A DNA stretch of 21,673 nt from Thermoplasmatota archaeon (GCA_030600725.1 JAUVLN010000008.1:1-21673), one strand, 5' to 3'; positions 8,801 to 16,681 are shown, counted from the first letter of the stretch. A program made the numbers and translations. Notes: generated by a model not told the origin, from the letters alone.

Positions 8801-8839
8801 GAGGAGGAACAAACCCCTCAAGTACCACGTCAGATATAA
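5810..8839 (+). CDS. Secreted membrane-anchored protein with two tandem seven-motif beta-propeller-like halves
   Basis: A 1009-residue surface protein. A signal peptide (1 to ~28) is followed by two copies of a 356-residue unit, 42-397 and 398-753. Each unit holds seven FG-GAP/VCBS-like motifs of the form (I/V)(G/A)D(L/V)DP...GxE(I/V)xVxG, about 50 residues apart, which suggests two seven-bladed propellers. Several motifs carry Asp-rich loops (VGDVDPDAGLEIYVG) that could bind calcium. An Ig-like domain (~770-858) and an SbsA-type Ig/Big_5-like domain (~860-960: SPPTIITAVTPGG, FDEPIDETSLSG, GMTDLAANPV) follow. One membrane helix (968-990) and a short charged tail end the protein, so it sits outside the cell. 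Start ATG has GGTGG just upstream. Role is probably adhesion or ligand binding at the cell surface (inference); no catalytic motif is visible. Its end overlaps or abuts taw3. Confidence 0.88.
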   Translation: MQRKIMIMATMMVLTTFIVLGTGYSSALETRADGPIDRTTLWEVETAYQTGGATDGVAIGELISSHDGDEAIVLSRDMGVYLTYFQTGTGTWYTEKIWTSPGQGLTPSIGDLMPDKEGNEVLVVGLSAGLEDAEDAGHGLATVLYREGGAWKSVNVFETDSLLHGCDIGDLDPIIEGNEAVVVGFTREAYSIWYDQSDSTWHSSLICNDTGNLRKAIIADILPERAGNELVIASKSGKVLLAYGDANSWTVETIYDGVPLARIAVGDVDPDAGLEIYVGADTFNDQGIEKPTIIGIKRSETDWITKTILSDTDKNRGVWVGDVDPNVDGQELYIFGYSRILYQAHGSFSTGYEVSNLYEDVARGHEIRIGDLLTDRPGYEIAIVGYSEALKVVYPSGWEVETAYQTGGATDGVAIGELISEHEGSEAVILSRDMGVYLSYYQPETDSWFTEKIWTSPGQGLTPAIGDLMPDKAGNEILVVGLSAGLEDAADAGHGLATVLYREGGAWKSVNVFEMDSLIHGCDIGDVDSSITGNEAVVVGFTREAYMIWYEETTKTWHSSLICNDTGNLRKVVIADILPERTGNEMVIASKSGKVLLAYGDADNWIVETIYDGVPLARIAVGDIDPDAGLEIYVGADTFNDQGVENPTIIGIKRSGTDWITNTILSDTNKNRGVWIADVDPDISGQELYIYGYSRILYKAHGTFSSGFEVTEVFKDTARGHEIRIGDLMTSRPGLEIALVGYTQAMKVVSLNQGARDLAPPEITGSDSVTLSSGEISTISLIIEGSGPITLQLDVGDNLDAVITPGTLFIKGEATITIDPGHTQTTFDSTIQVIAIGQGGSGSHDITVSVTGDESPPTIITAVTPGGEALKNGTEVESDDTLVFTFDEPIDETSLSGLKVTMGDKELEETTFSLSDDGLVLTLALNNATTIGTIEIHLVGMTDLAANPVSDLIIKVQVKGDSEDNGNGLVVLIVVLLIIAIIIVGVVLYIRTMKKDEEEEQTPQVPRQI
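5933..7000 (+). repeat. First copy of the 1068-bp intragenic tandem duplication
   Basis: Unit 1 of two, starting at the codons for WEVETAYQT and ending before WEVETAYQT is repeated at 7001. It encodes seven motifs: IGELI, IGDLM, IGDLDP, IADILP, VGDVDP, VGDVDP, IGDLLT. Confidence 0.9.
7001..8068 (+). repeat. Second copy of the 1068-bp intragenic tandem duplication
   Basis: Unit 2, aligned to unit 1 without visible length change (offset exactly 1068 bp). The seven motifs recur in the same order (IGELI, IGDLM, IGDVDS, IADILP, VGDIDP, IADVDP, IGDLMT). Some stretches are identical in DNA, others differ at most third codon positions. Confidence 0.88.
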
Positions 8840-8846
8840 CCGACCC

Positions 8847-9443
8847 GTGAACGATACGGACCTGAAGGATAGGACGCTCTCCTCGCTGGAGGCCGCCATT
8901 GAGAAGGGGGCCGTCGACGAGGAGATGATCCCCCTTATCAATGCTATAAACAGGATCGATGATCTGGTAACCACATCCTCCTGTTCGGGCAGGATCCAGC
9001 TGATATGCATGCCCCGGCCCGGGGATAAATTGAACTCGAACGTACTGGGCAAATGGCACAGGAGGATAGAGGAGGGCGAGCTTGAGGAAGCCCTGGGCAA
9101 ATGGGATAAAGAGGAGATGCTGTTTCTGATGGCTCAACCCCTCCTGCTCCATATTCGGGCCAGGGACCTTCAGGCCGCCGTAAGGGTCAGAAACTCATGT
9201 CAGGGGGCAGGCATGAAGTTCTCATCCATCAGGTCATTGAAGCTGTCGGGGGGATCGGCCAAGGATTGGGGGACAACCGTGGAGGTCATGGGGTCGGAGA
9301 GGATGGAGGTGCCCCTGCACCCTCTTCCCGATGAAATCCTATCAGAGACCATCGGCCCTTTAGTGGGTTTTGCAAATGACCTGATAATACGCACGAAATC
9401 CCACATCCCCGTCCTGATCGATCTGTTCAGCGGTGGGCTATGA
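8847..9443 (+). CDS. taw3: tRNA(Phe) wybutosine-synthesis methylase Taw3 (TYW3)
   Basis: SAM-dependent methyltransferase of the wyosine-derivative pathway, which modifies G37 next to the anticodon of tRNA(Phe); TYW3/Taw3 methylates N4 of the tricyclic intermediate. The family hallmark TTSSCSGRI is present. GDKLNSNVLGKWHR, EEMLFLMAQPLLLHIRARDL and a C-terminal PLVGFANDLI helix also follow the family layout. Length is 198 residues from GTG 8847, which places the N-terminus where family members begin (helix with DRTLSSLE). An ATG at 8796 would add 17 Arg/Lys-rich residues and overlap the preceding gene by 44 bp; neither start has a clear ribosome binding site. It follows a surface-protein gene with no functional link, so co-transcription may be incidental. 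The other pathway enzymes (Trm5, Taw1, Taw2) are not in the window. Confidence 0.9.
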   Translation: MNDTDLKDRTLSSLEAAIEKGAVDEEMIPLINAINRIDDLVTTSSCSGRIQLICMPRPGDKLNSNVLGKWHRRIEEGELEEALGKWDKEEMLFLMAQPLLLHIRARDLQAAVRVRNSCQGAGMKFSSIRSLKLSGGSAKDWGTTVEVMGSERMEVPLHPLPDEILSETIGPLVGFANDLIIRTKSHIPVLIDLFSGGL

Positions 9444-9486
9444 TCTCAACCATATCATGCCTTGCTGGAATATTCCATGCTAAAGG

Positions 9487-9493
9487 TTATTAT
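9487..9493 (+). promoter_or_regulatory. Weak TATA-like element before the zinc-ribbon membrane protein gene
   Basis: TTATTAT, centred ~37 bp before ATG 9527, predicts a start near 9516, just inside the GGAAGGTGT ribosome binding site. It could allow expression independent of taw3. Weak match. Confidence 0.25.
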
Positions 9494-9526
9494 GATGGAG
9501 GGACATCTCCGGGAAGGTGTCATAAT

Positions 9527-10099
9527 ATGGCGATGATGAACCGTATCGGCGTTATCATGTACAATGTTGGCCTCATCCTGATCCTTCTGATACTGGGCCT
9601 CACACTCAAGAACTTCAATTTCGACAGCCCGGACAGCACGCTGGAATACAGTCAGAACATCAGGACGATGCTGGATCTGACGATAGGCATCCTCATCATG
9701 TACTCCCTGCTCCTGATCCTGCTAAGCACCCTGTCCAAGCGTAAAAAGGGGTGGATATTTGGCGTGTTCGTGTTCCTTTACGTAATATTCCTTTCCGATA
9801 TCGTAGTGTTCAACTATTTTTCGGATATATTCGCTGACCTGGGCGACCCAGTATGGAAATACCCGATCATCGCGGGAACCTCCGGTGTTCTATTCCTTGT
9901 GCTCTTCGGCCTTGTCCTGCTTCAGCTTCCTGGAAAGACCGATGAGGAGGCCCTGATAAAGGGGATCACAGAGAGGTTGAAGGAGGAGGAAGAGGGGAAC
10001 ATGTCCTTCTGCCCTAGATGCAAATACAAGGTGAAACCGGAGTGGCGCTTCTGTCCCAACTGCGCTGCCAGGTTTGCCACCGAAACCCAAAAGAAATAA
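9527..10099 (+). CDS. Four-helix membrane protein with C-terminal zinc ribbon
   Basis: A 190-residue protein with four predicted membrane helices: GVIMYNVGLILILLILGL; LTIGILIMYSLLLILLSTL; WIFGVFVFLYVIFLSDIVV; IIAGTSGVLFLVLFGLVLL. A charged linker (KGITERLKEEEEG) leads to a cytoplasmic zinc ribbon, FCPRC-x10-CPNC, of the small zinc_ribbon_2 type. I chose ATG 9527 because GGAAGGTGT lies ~8 bases upstream and the first membrane helix then begins near the N-terminus; an upstream frame-open start (ATG 9440, overlapping taw3) would add 29 residues. Such proteins are common in archaea and mostly uncharacterised; no substrate can be proposed. It converges on the acyltransferase gene with a 3-bp gap. 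Confidence 0.82.
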   Translation: MAMMNRIGVIMYNVGLILILLILGLTLKNFNFDSPDSTLEYSQNIRTMLDLTIGILIMYSLLLILLSTLSKRKKGWIFGVFVFLYVIFLSDIVVFNYFSDIFADLGDPVWKYPIIAGTSGVLFLVLFGLVLLQLPGKTDEEALIKGITERLKEEEEGNMSFCPRCKYKVKPEWRFCPNCAARFATETQKK

Positions 10100-10102
10100 A
10101 GA

Positions 10103-10900
10103 TCATCGGCCGCTTCTTGCGCTCCCGATCCTTCGGGCAGGTACCCCGCCCCATATCTCATAAGGTCCGATAACGGTCTCCTTTGTTACCAGGGAGAGCG
10201 CCCCCACCTGGGCATGGTCTCCTATCCTCACCCCCAGCATGATCACGGCTGATTGGCCTATGTCAACGCCGTTTCCGATCACGGTCCTCTTAAGTTTCAG
10301 CACCCCTTTTTCCCCTATGTGGGCCATGATGACAGCGTCACCGCCGATGGTGACATCGTCCCCGATCTCAACCAGATCGGGATCGTAGATGTACGTTGAG
10401 TTGAGTATCGCTCTTTTTCCTATCTTCATGCCCATCATCCGATAGAATAATTCCAGAAGGAAGGTCGTCCTGGTAACCTCCGATATGAATATTCTGTTCA
10501 GAAGGACGACCCCATTCACCAGGCACCAGTGACCTGCGAAGAAGCTGTAATAAGGATACTCCCCCTCCTTTACGCCTCCGAAAATGTCCAGAAACCTCTT
10601 GAAGGAGGCCGATACGAGCATCAGGCAGACCCCGAACAGGCAGTACGAGAGGCCGAACGTGAAGGAGAGGAGGAGGATGTCAAGCATCCAGTGTGGCGTT
10701 AGACCGTCGTATATGGTGAAAACCCATCTCATCACGAGGATGGATGGAAACAGCGCAAGGGCAAGGATGATGGATATCAGGATGAAATTGAGGATCCACA
10801 ATACCTTGGATAGGGCAAGCATCACGGGGGGAATCCTGGCAAACCGCCCGTCCATGGCCATATCCATGTCGCCCGGTCCGGATTTCATGGGGATCTCCAT
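10103..10900 (-). CDS. Membrane-anchored hexapeptide-repeat (left-handed beta-helix) acyltransferase-like protein
   Basis: A 265-residue protein with two hydrophobic segments near the N-terminus (VLWILNFILISIILALALF; MLDILLLSFTFGLSYCLFGVCLMLV), then a left-handed beta-helix of hexapeptide repeats. These repeats include IGKRAI, VEIGDDVTIGGDAVIM, VIGNGVDIGQSAVIMLGVRIGDHAQVG, and the closing GPYEIWGGVPARRIG. The combination of membrane helices and LELFYRMMGMKIGK before the helix resembles the terminal domain of some nonribosomal peptide synthetases (Pls/PosA type), but here it stands alone. Transfer of an acyl or acetyl group to a sugar, lipid or polymer at the membrane is likely (inference). 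Start ATG 10900 lies 16 bp after the coiled-coil stop; ATG 10888, preceded by GGAGAT, is the alternative. It is probably co-transcribed with the coiled-coil gene. Confidence 0.8.
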   Translation of the reverse strand: MEIPMKSGPGDMDMAMDGRFARIPPVMLALSKVLWILNFILISIILALALFPSILVMRWVFTIYDGLTPHWMLDILLLSFTFGLSYCLFGVCLMLVSASFKRFLDIFGGVKEGEYPYYSFFAGHWCLVNGVVLLNRIFISEVTRTTFLLELFYRMMGMKIGKRAILNSTYIYDPDLVEIGDDVTIGGDAVIMAHIGEKGVLKLKRTVIGNGVDIGQSAVIMLGVRIGDHAQVGALSLVTKETVIGPYEIWGGVPARRIGSARSGR

Positions 10901-10916
10901 CAAGAGCGGCCGGAGC

Positions 10917-13736
10917 CTACTCTTCCTTGACGCGTCTGTAGCATTCAAGGCTGGTGGTGTACGCTTTGAGGTAATCCCGGCCGGCAACTAGCTTCATGAT
11001 GACCTCGAGGTCCCGTTTGAACGCCTCACCACCGGAACGGTTGAAGGCCATCTCCTTCTTGATCTTCGGGATCAGTTTGAACAGCTTCTTGCGTGCCTCC
11101 TCCGGGGTAATATCTTCCCCGGGCCCGATCGGCCTCTCCACCTGCTGCATGGTCGTTCTCCTCTGAGGCTTTGGCGCAGCTCCTGTTGATGTCGCCCGGA
11201 TCAATTTGTTTATCTCCTCCTCCAGGCCCTCAAGGCCTACCTCGGCCGATACGACATCCAGTGCATCTATCTTCTCCCTTACCGTGTTTACCATGTCGGG
11301 GAGGTCGCCCACCGAGACCTCATTGGACAACAGGCGGGATATCTTGCCCTCCTGTGCGAGAAGCCGCCCACGCAGTCTGTCCAGAACCTCCAGCACCCCC
11401 TTGCGTTTGGTGATCTCCCCCTCCAGCCGGGGGATCTTCCTGCTGACCTCCTCCGCCGCACCCTTGATGTCACCGGCATCCAGCTTGATCCTCGCCTTGG
11501 TATGGGAGGTCTTGTATTCCGTGATCGAAAGGCCGATCGATCTCGCCTCCCTTATCTTTGCCAGGATGTCATCCATATGCGCCTGCGCCCTCCTGAGCGT
11601 AAGTTGATCCTCCAGCTCCACCTTGATGGAGGCGAGTTTCTCCAAGGCATCGGTATACTTGTCCTCGTGGGTAAGTTCGGTAGCCTCATTGATACGTCCC
11701 TCCACTTCATCAAGTGCAAGCGAGAAGTTCGATCCCTCGGCCATGAGGCTCCTGATCTGCCGCTCGAGCATCGAGTACACCCTTGTGTTCAGCTCAATGT
11801 CGAGCTCGACCTGGATCCTGGTGACCAGATCCAGGGCCTCATCGATCTTCCCCTCATTGATGAGGGGGTCCGCGCCTACAAGGCGTTCCAGGTATGAGGT
11901 CACATCCACGATGCTCTCGGCTTCCTTCATGGTCTGTGTGATGAGGTCGAGGCTCTCCCTCAGGATATCCACGATCCTCATCTGGATCAGTTCAGCTCTC
12001 AGTTTACCGGCCTCCTCGACGGCCTCCGTGAAGTTGCGCTGGGTATACGTGAGCTTGACATCATCGAACCTCCTCTCCAGCTCATTTACATCCTTCCCCT
12101 CGTTCTTGAGGGTCCGCAGATCGTTCAGGATCGGTATGAGAAGCTGTTGATACTCGACCTTCAGCTCCTCGATCCTCAGGAAGCTCATCCTCTCCCTTGC
12201 CTTGGCAAGGCTCCCCTCCATATCGGTAAAATCGCCGTTTGCCATGGCTGCCTGCACCTCATTCAGCGCCTCCCTTACCGGGGATACATCCACTTCGCGC
12301 GCCTCCATCTCCAAGAGCTGCTGCTCTATCTCGGAGGTCTGATCCTGAACCTGAGCGGTCTTTTTCCTTGCCTTCAATTTATCGATGGCGATTACTGCTT
12401 TATTGAGGAGATCCTGGGCACGTTCCAGTTTTCCGTCATCCACAAAATCCTTTGCCTTGTCCAGGATCTTGAGCACCGGAGAGGGGTCGATATACGGATC
12501 CCTGAGCCCCTCCGCGCGCGTCTTCTCTTTCGAGATGGAGTCGTTCAGGTTCAATATCCAGTTCTCCTCGCTCTCTGCCACCGCCCTTGCGGCGGCGTCG
12601 AGCAGGTGATCGACCATACTCATTGCCTTATCGATGTCCTCCTCGGAGGTGGTGATAACCTTCTCCTTATCCGCGATCAGTCTGGTATGGATGGGGGAAT
12701 CCTGTCCCTCGATCGAACCCGTCCTTGCTATCAGCGGTTCCACTGAGATCAGGATCTTCTCCAGTTTCCTGAGCCCCTCCGAGTTGATCTCCGCCCTGAC
12801 CCTTTTCAGGAGGTCACTGGCCGCCTCGTCCGTCGTGAACAGGTCGCCCTCGCCGGCTCTGAGCGTTTCGAGTTCCTGGCGAAATGGATCGTATATCTCT
12901 CCTTGGGCCTCCTTGAGGAGGGCATCGATGTCCGCAAATGTCCTGTCAACCCCCTTCCTCACCTCTGTGTTGACCTTCTCGATGTCCGCCTCAAGCTCCT
13001 TCTTTATGGACTCAGCTTCGTCTGTGAACCTCTCGATTCCCTCACCGTCGGCCCCCGGTGTTCCCCCGGAAATGGTTTTGACCCTCTCAACGATGTCAGT
13101 GAGGTCTTTTTCGGGATCCGCCCTGCCCAGTAACTCGATCCAATTATCGATCACGGCGATCATCTCGGCCAATCCCGAGACCTTAAGCTGATGATCTAGT
13201 TCATCTATCCAGCTTAAAGTGGGCTCGTAATAGGAATCGAACATGTTCTGATCCCGATCTTTGATCGCCTTTTGAAGCTGTCCCATGTGATCTGTGATCG
13301 GTTTGATGTCCCCTCCCCTCTCCCTGGCAGACCTCAATCTATCCTCTAGAGATTTGATCTTATCCTTGCAGGACTCCTTGTTGAAATCCCTCTTCTCGGC
13401 ATCGGGCTCATCAATGACCTCCAGCTCCGGGAGAGCTTCCACCTCTATGGCCTGTTCTTCCTTCTCCTGTGGTTCCGCAGCGGTCGCCTTCTTTTGCTTT
13501 GCCACCTTTCGAACCCTGCCACCCACTTTCTTTTTCTCCAGCCTGGATACCACGCCTTCGAGCTTTTTCATTGGAGCTGAAAGCTTTTCCTCGCCGCTAT
13601 CGATGGGGGCCTTCTTGAGTTTATCAAGGGCTAACCTGACTTTGGATACATCAACCCCTTTGGATTCCAGATCGTTCACCCGATCCTCGAGCCGAGACAG
13701 CTGATCCGCAAGCTTATTTCCATCCCCTTTGCACAT
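10917..13736 (-). CDS. Long repetitive coiled-coil protein
   Basis: A 939-residue, almost entirely helical, highly charged protein without signal peptide or membrane helix, so cytoplasmic. An N-terminal coiled coil (LADQLSRLEDRVNDLESKG) is followed by a basic patch (KKKVGGRVRKVAKQKK) and an acidic stretch. Then come about ten degenerate helical-hairpin units of ~55-70 residues with the pattern 'helix - G.D(V/I) - helix - (I/D)...GD(F/Y)..A - helix' (for example EAREVDVSPVREALNEVQAA, MANGDFTDMEGSLAKARERM). These resemble TPR-like hairpins more than a continuous rod. The C-terminal ~60 residues (DITPEEARKKLFKLIPKIKK onward) look like a separate small helical domain. No ATPase or SMC motifs. GAGGGA (13742-13747) serves as ribosome binding site. 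A scaffold or cytoskeletal role is a guess; this kind of protein is common in Thermoplasmatota-like genomes (my recollection). Confidence 0.85.
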   Translation of the reverse strand: MCKGDGNKLADQLSRLEDRVNDLESKGVDVSKVRLALDKLKKAPIDSGEEKLSAPMKKLEGVVSRLEKKKVGGRVRKVAKQKKATAAEPQEKEEQAIEVEALPELEVIDEPDAEKRDFNKESCKDKIKSLEDRLRSARERGGDIKPITDHMGQLQKAIKDRDQNMFDSYYEPTLSWIDELDHQLKVSGLAEMIAVIDNWIELLGRADPEKDLTDIVERVKTISGGTPGADGEGIERFTDEAESIKKELEADIEKVNTEVRKGVDRTFADIDALLKEAQGEIYDPFRQELETLRAGEGDLFTTDEAASDLLKRVRAEINSEGLRKLEKILISVEPLIARTGSIEGQDSPIHTRLIADKEKVITTSEEDIDKAMSMVDHLLDAAARAVAESEENWILNLNDSISKEKTRAEGLRDPYIDPSPVLKILDKAKDFVDDGKLERAQDLLNKAVIAIDKLKARKKTAQVQDQTSEIEQQLLEMEAREVDVSPVREALNEVQAAMANGDFTDMEGSLAKARERMSFLRIEELKVEYQQLLIPILNDLRTLKNEGKDVNELERRFDDVKLTYTQRNFTEAVEEAGKLRAELIQMRIVDILRESLDLITQTMKEAESIVDVTSYLERLVGADPLINEGKIDEALDLVTRIQVELDIELNTRVYSMLERQIRSLMAEGSNFSLALDEVEGRINEATELTHEDKYTDALEKLASIKVELEDQLTLRRAQAHMDDILAKIREARSIGLSITEYKTSHTKARIKLDAGDIKGAAEEVSRKIPRLEGEITKRKGVLEVLDRLRGRLLAQEGKISRLLSNEVSVGDLPDMVNTVREKIDALDVVSAEVGLEGLEEEINKLIRATSTGAAPKPQRRTTMQQVERPIGPGEDITPEEARKKLFKLIPKIKKEMAFNRSGGEAFKRDLEVIMKLVAGRDYLKAYTTSLECYRRVKEE

Positions 13737-13888
13737 GACATTCCCTCATCACCAGGTCGTTTTCTAGCCTGAGCTAATTAACATTGACCTCTCATTAATA
13801 GATAAATCCCACTACTTATATAATATATCCGATTGAAAAGGTTAGTGTGACAATAGATATCGATGCTCCAGGGAGATCTATTTTTGGG
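13737..13888 (-). promoter_or_regulatory. Promoter region of the coiled-coil/acyltransferase operon
   Basis: On the minus strand the AT-rich block at 13817-13828 (ATATATTATATA) is the best TATA candidate, with TTTATCTATTAAT (~13793-13805) as a second. The leader ends in GGTGAT (13748-13753) and GAGGGA (13742-13747) before ATG 13736. The upstream gene's stop is at 13889, so the region is short but sufficient for a separate promoter. Confidence 0.5.
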
Positions 13889-16642
13889 TTATTCCCCCTC
13901 CTTTGGTCCGATATTTGTCTCCATGATATGCTGGGTGTCCTGAATGTCGACCCCCAGGCCGGGTTTTGGTAGTGAACCGGTAACCTCTCCTTTCGTGTCG
14001 GTGTAATCCTTTGGGGGTTTCGAGCCGTAGATATCCTGGTAGGAAACAACCTCGATCTCCCTCTTCTTCTCCTTTCCGAACAGGTCTTTCCCCTCCCCTT
14101 TCATATTGTCCACATACTCCTGGAACTCCTTCTCCTTCTGTTTCTTCTCCTTTCGGAGCCTGATAACGAAATAGGCGGACACCCCTCCCAGGATCAGAAT
14201 GCCCAGCAGCATGGCGATGAGTACAGGCCAGTTCTTGGAGATGTTCCCCTCTCCGAACGGGGAGGAGCCGGACCCCGAGGATGTCGTCTCGGAGGCCAGG
14301 GTACCCACCACCAGAGCCCCCTCGCCCGCTGAATCCGACAGGATGTATCTCTCTGCGAGCCCCTTGTTCTCGTAATAGGTTGTCGTGTGAGAGACGACGG
14401 CGAATAATGAGAAATCATCCGCGCTTAGGGGGTACTCCATGCCGTTCTGGTTCAGCTCCGAGAAGGGTATTGTGAACACCAACGTATTCAATCCCGATAA
14501 TGCACCCCGGCTCCTGTTGTCGAGTGAGCCGTAATATCCCCTCTGGGCATAGATGTCCACGCTGGACGGGAGCCTGCTTGGAATGGCGTCCCAGCCTGAA
14601 ATGTTCTTCAGATCGGGATCGGGCTCGGAGTGGTCGTTGGATAGGATGAATACCCGATACTGGTAACTCCCGTCGGCCTCGATGGAGTGAGAGACCTTGA
14701 GTGTTACCTCCAGCATGTTCACCCTTCTCAAACAGGATATGCTGATGATGTCCACACCGTAGATCTCCGTGGTGAAGACCGTGAAATCCCTATCGTCATC
14801 CTTGTCCACCTTCCAGAACTCGTGGAACTTGACCACATCCTTAAGTGGGTCAGTTATCGTTTTGCTCAGGTCGCCCACCGCGATGTCCTCCGGGCTCTGA
14901 ACGAACGCCTTCAGAGTGGCCTTCGATATTAGATAGCCATCAGATACGGTCAAGGTGATGGCCCTGTTACCGCTCTTGTCGCCCGGATAAGCGTGAACGA
15001 TGGTCCTACCCGTCAGGGTTGTCCCGTCACCCATATCCCAGGTGTAGGTGAGATCGTCCCCATCCGGATCAGGACCCACGATACATTCCAGTTCCAGCTC
15101 CTCATCGGGCATCAGGTTCGTGTGGTTTCCCCTGATGATATTGATGGATGGTTGGGGCGGAACTTCGTTCACAGGTTCAACGGTCACGGAGATGTTCACA
15201 GTGTCGGTTCCCATATTTGGATCCCTGAGAACAAGGTTCATGAAGTAGGTGCCCACATCCTGTTGAATGGGGGAGATGGAGATCGTCCCGTTATCGCCGT
15301 TCACATCGAGGAAGGATATGGATTCGTTGGTTGTGAATGTGAGCATCTCGATCGGGTCATCAACATCCCAATACCCTATCTCGTAGCTCTTTATGACATC
15401 CTCATCGATCCCGATGGCGAAGGAATTACCAGAGACAGGGACCCCCCCTATGGAGGATATCGCCGGCAGGTCGTTCACGGACCGGACGGTGATAACGATG
15501 GTATCAGATACCGAACCATCCCTATCATAAGCCTCAAATTCAAGGGTCTCGACCCCATTCCAGTTCGGCTCGGGAACGAAGCTCACCTCCACCCAGAGTA
15601 TCTTGCTTCCAAGCGTGATGTTCTGAACGGTGACCGTCACGTGCTCGGGGTCGGATAGATGCCTGAACTGTATGGGGTCGCCGTTCTCCTCGAGAAAATG
15701 GTTGGTGAGGTTGAGTTTGGGGATGGTATCATCCTCCTGATCCTCGTCTACGATGATCCCTCCGGACCAGGGGTCGGCGGGGTTTACCTCGGGGATCGTG
15801 TTGAACGACCAGATCTCCGCATAGAGAACGTACATCGCGTAGAAGTTGTCGCTGTAATCCACGGATCCGTCAAGCGGGTAGAAGACCCTCACGCTCAGGT
15901 TAACGGTTTGACTCCCCTCGTTTCTGTACTCTATCACCTCATAGGGGTCAGCCTCATCCATGATCGAGAGGTCCATGCTCTGGAGCTGGACCTTGAGCGG
16001 GCTTGCGGACTGAAAATCCAGTTCCAGTCCCATCTCGGGCTCGAGAACGAACTGCATAAAATCCACGATATCAAGGACCGCGTTCAATGTGGTGGAGAAC
16101 TTGGATGTGGTATAATATACCTGGGACCCGGGGTCGTTGTTCCTGTCGTATCCTCCCGATGGAGGGGAGTTATCATACGTCTGGTCCCCTCCCAGCATTA
16201 TTAGATAAGAGGAGGTCTGCCCCCTTGGGTTTGTCTCCACCTTGATGTAGTAATCCCCGGTGTAGGGTATAACAAAATCGATCTGCGACCTGGATTTTGA
16301 GGTGTCCAGTGTGGCGAAAAGAAGCTGGTTGGGATCGTAGATGTATGCCTTCAGTTCAGCTCCCGAATCCTTGATCAGGGCAATGGTGATCCTCTCCCCG
16401 TTCTTCTGATTGTGGAGATTATCGCTGTCGCGATCCACCAGTTTGAAATAATCATCCGTATCCTCGCTTGTCAGGTCCCCCTCTATTGGATCAACGGAGA
16501 TCTCCAGTATCTCCTGTGCGGTGCTGAAATCATCGTTCCCATCCGCATCCCTCGTGGGTTCAGCTGACGAGGAGTGGTTCATTAGAACTGGCATAAGTAG
16601 CAGCAAGAACGATAGGAATACGGCTGTCTTGGAATATCTCAT
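13889..16642 (-). CDS. Secreted membrane-anchored PPC / cadherin-like / PKD surface protein
   Basis: A 917-residue surface protein. Signal peptide 1 to ~27 (hydrophobic core VFLSFLLLLMPVLM). A PPC-like (pre-peptidase C-terminal) beta domain follows at ~32-150 (NDDFSTAQEI, DTDDYFKLVD, YTGDYYIKVETN), with a second all-beta region at ~175-290. Two cadherin-like/Ig repeats follow (~290-392 and ~395-495, each ending in a V..VND/VNEVP linker), then a PKD domain (~498-582; YTWDMGDGTTLTG). A DOMON/glucodextranase-C-like domain covers ~590-780, then one membrane helix (~803-827) and a 90-residue charged cytoplasmic tail. No protease or hydrolase catalytic motif. ATG 16642 has GGTGAT three bases upstream (16646-16651). 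Binding to surface sugars or proteins is the likely role (inference). Confidence 0.88.
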   Translation of the reverse strand: MRYSKTAVFLSFLLLLMPVLMNHSSSAEPTRDADGNDDFSTAQEILEISVDPIEGDLTSEDTDDYFKLVDRDSDNLHNQKNGERITIALIKDSGAELKAYIYDPNQLLFATLDTSKSRSQIDFVIPYTGDYYIKVETNPRGQTSSYLIMLGGDQTYDNSPPSGGYDRNNDPGSQVYYTTSKFSTTLNAVLDIVDFMQFVLEPEMGLELDFQSASPLKVQLQSMDLSIMDEADPYEVIEYRNEGSQTVNLSVRVFYPLDGSVDYSDNFYAMYVLYAEIWSFNTIPEVNPADPWSGGIIVDEDQEDDTIPKLNLTNHFLEENGDPIQFRHLSDPEHVTVTVQNITLGSKILWVEVSFVPEPNWNGVETLEFEAYDRDGSVSDTIVITVRSVNDLPAISSIGGVPVSGNSFAIGIDEDVIKSYEIGYWDVDDPIEMLTFTTNESISFLDVNGDNGTISISPIQQDVGTYFMNLVLRDPNMGTDTVNISVTVEPVNEVPPQPSINIIRGNHTNLMPDEELELECIVGPDPDGDDLTYTWDMGDGTTLTGRTIVHAYPGDKSGNRAITLTVSDGYLISKATLKAFVQSPEDIAVGDLSKTITDPLKDVVKFHEFWKVDKDDDRDFTVFTTEIYGVDIISISCLRRVNMLEVTLKVSHSIEADGSYQYRVFILSNDHSEPDPDLKNISGWDAIPSRLPSSVDIYAQRGYYGSLDNRSRGALSGLNTLVFTIPFSELNQNGMEYPLSADDFSLFAVVSHTTTYYENKGLAERYILSDSAGEGALVVGTLASETTSSGSGSSPFGEGNISKNWPVLIAMLLGILILGGVSAYFVIRLRKEKKQKEKEFQEYVDNMKGEGKDLFGKEKKREIEVVSYQDIYGSKPPKDYTDTKGEVTGSLPKPGLGVDIQDTQHIMETNIGPKEGE

Positions 16643-16681
16643 ATTATCACCCCGATCGGATGAGTTATCGTCTCACTGATA

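Noticed and set aside
12147..12746. 199-codon plus-strand open frame
   Set aside because: Antisense to the coiled-coil gene, whose heptad and hairpin pattern continues unbroken through this stretch.
14993..15658. 221-codon plus-strand open frame
   Set aside because: Antisense to the PKD and cadherin-like part of the surface protein; no family features and odd His/Gly/Asp-rich composition.
13889..16642. Secreted peptidase because of the PPC-like domain
   Set aside because: No catalytic domain or protease motif is present; only binding-type beta domains and a membrane anchor.
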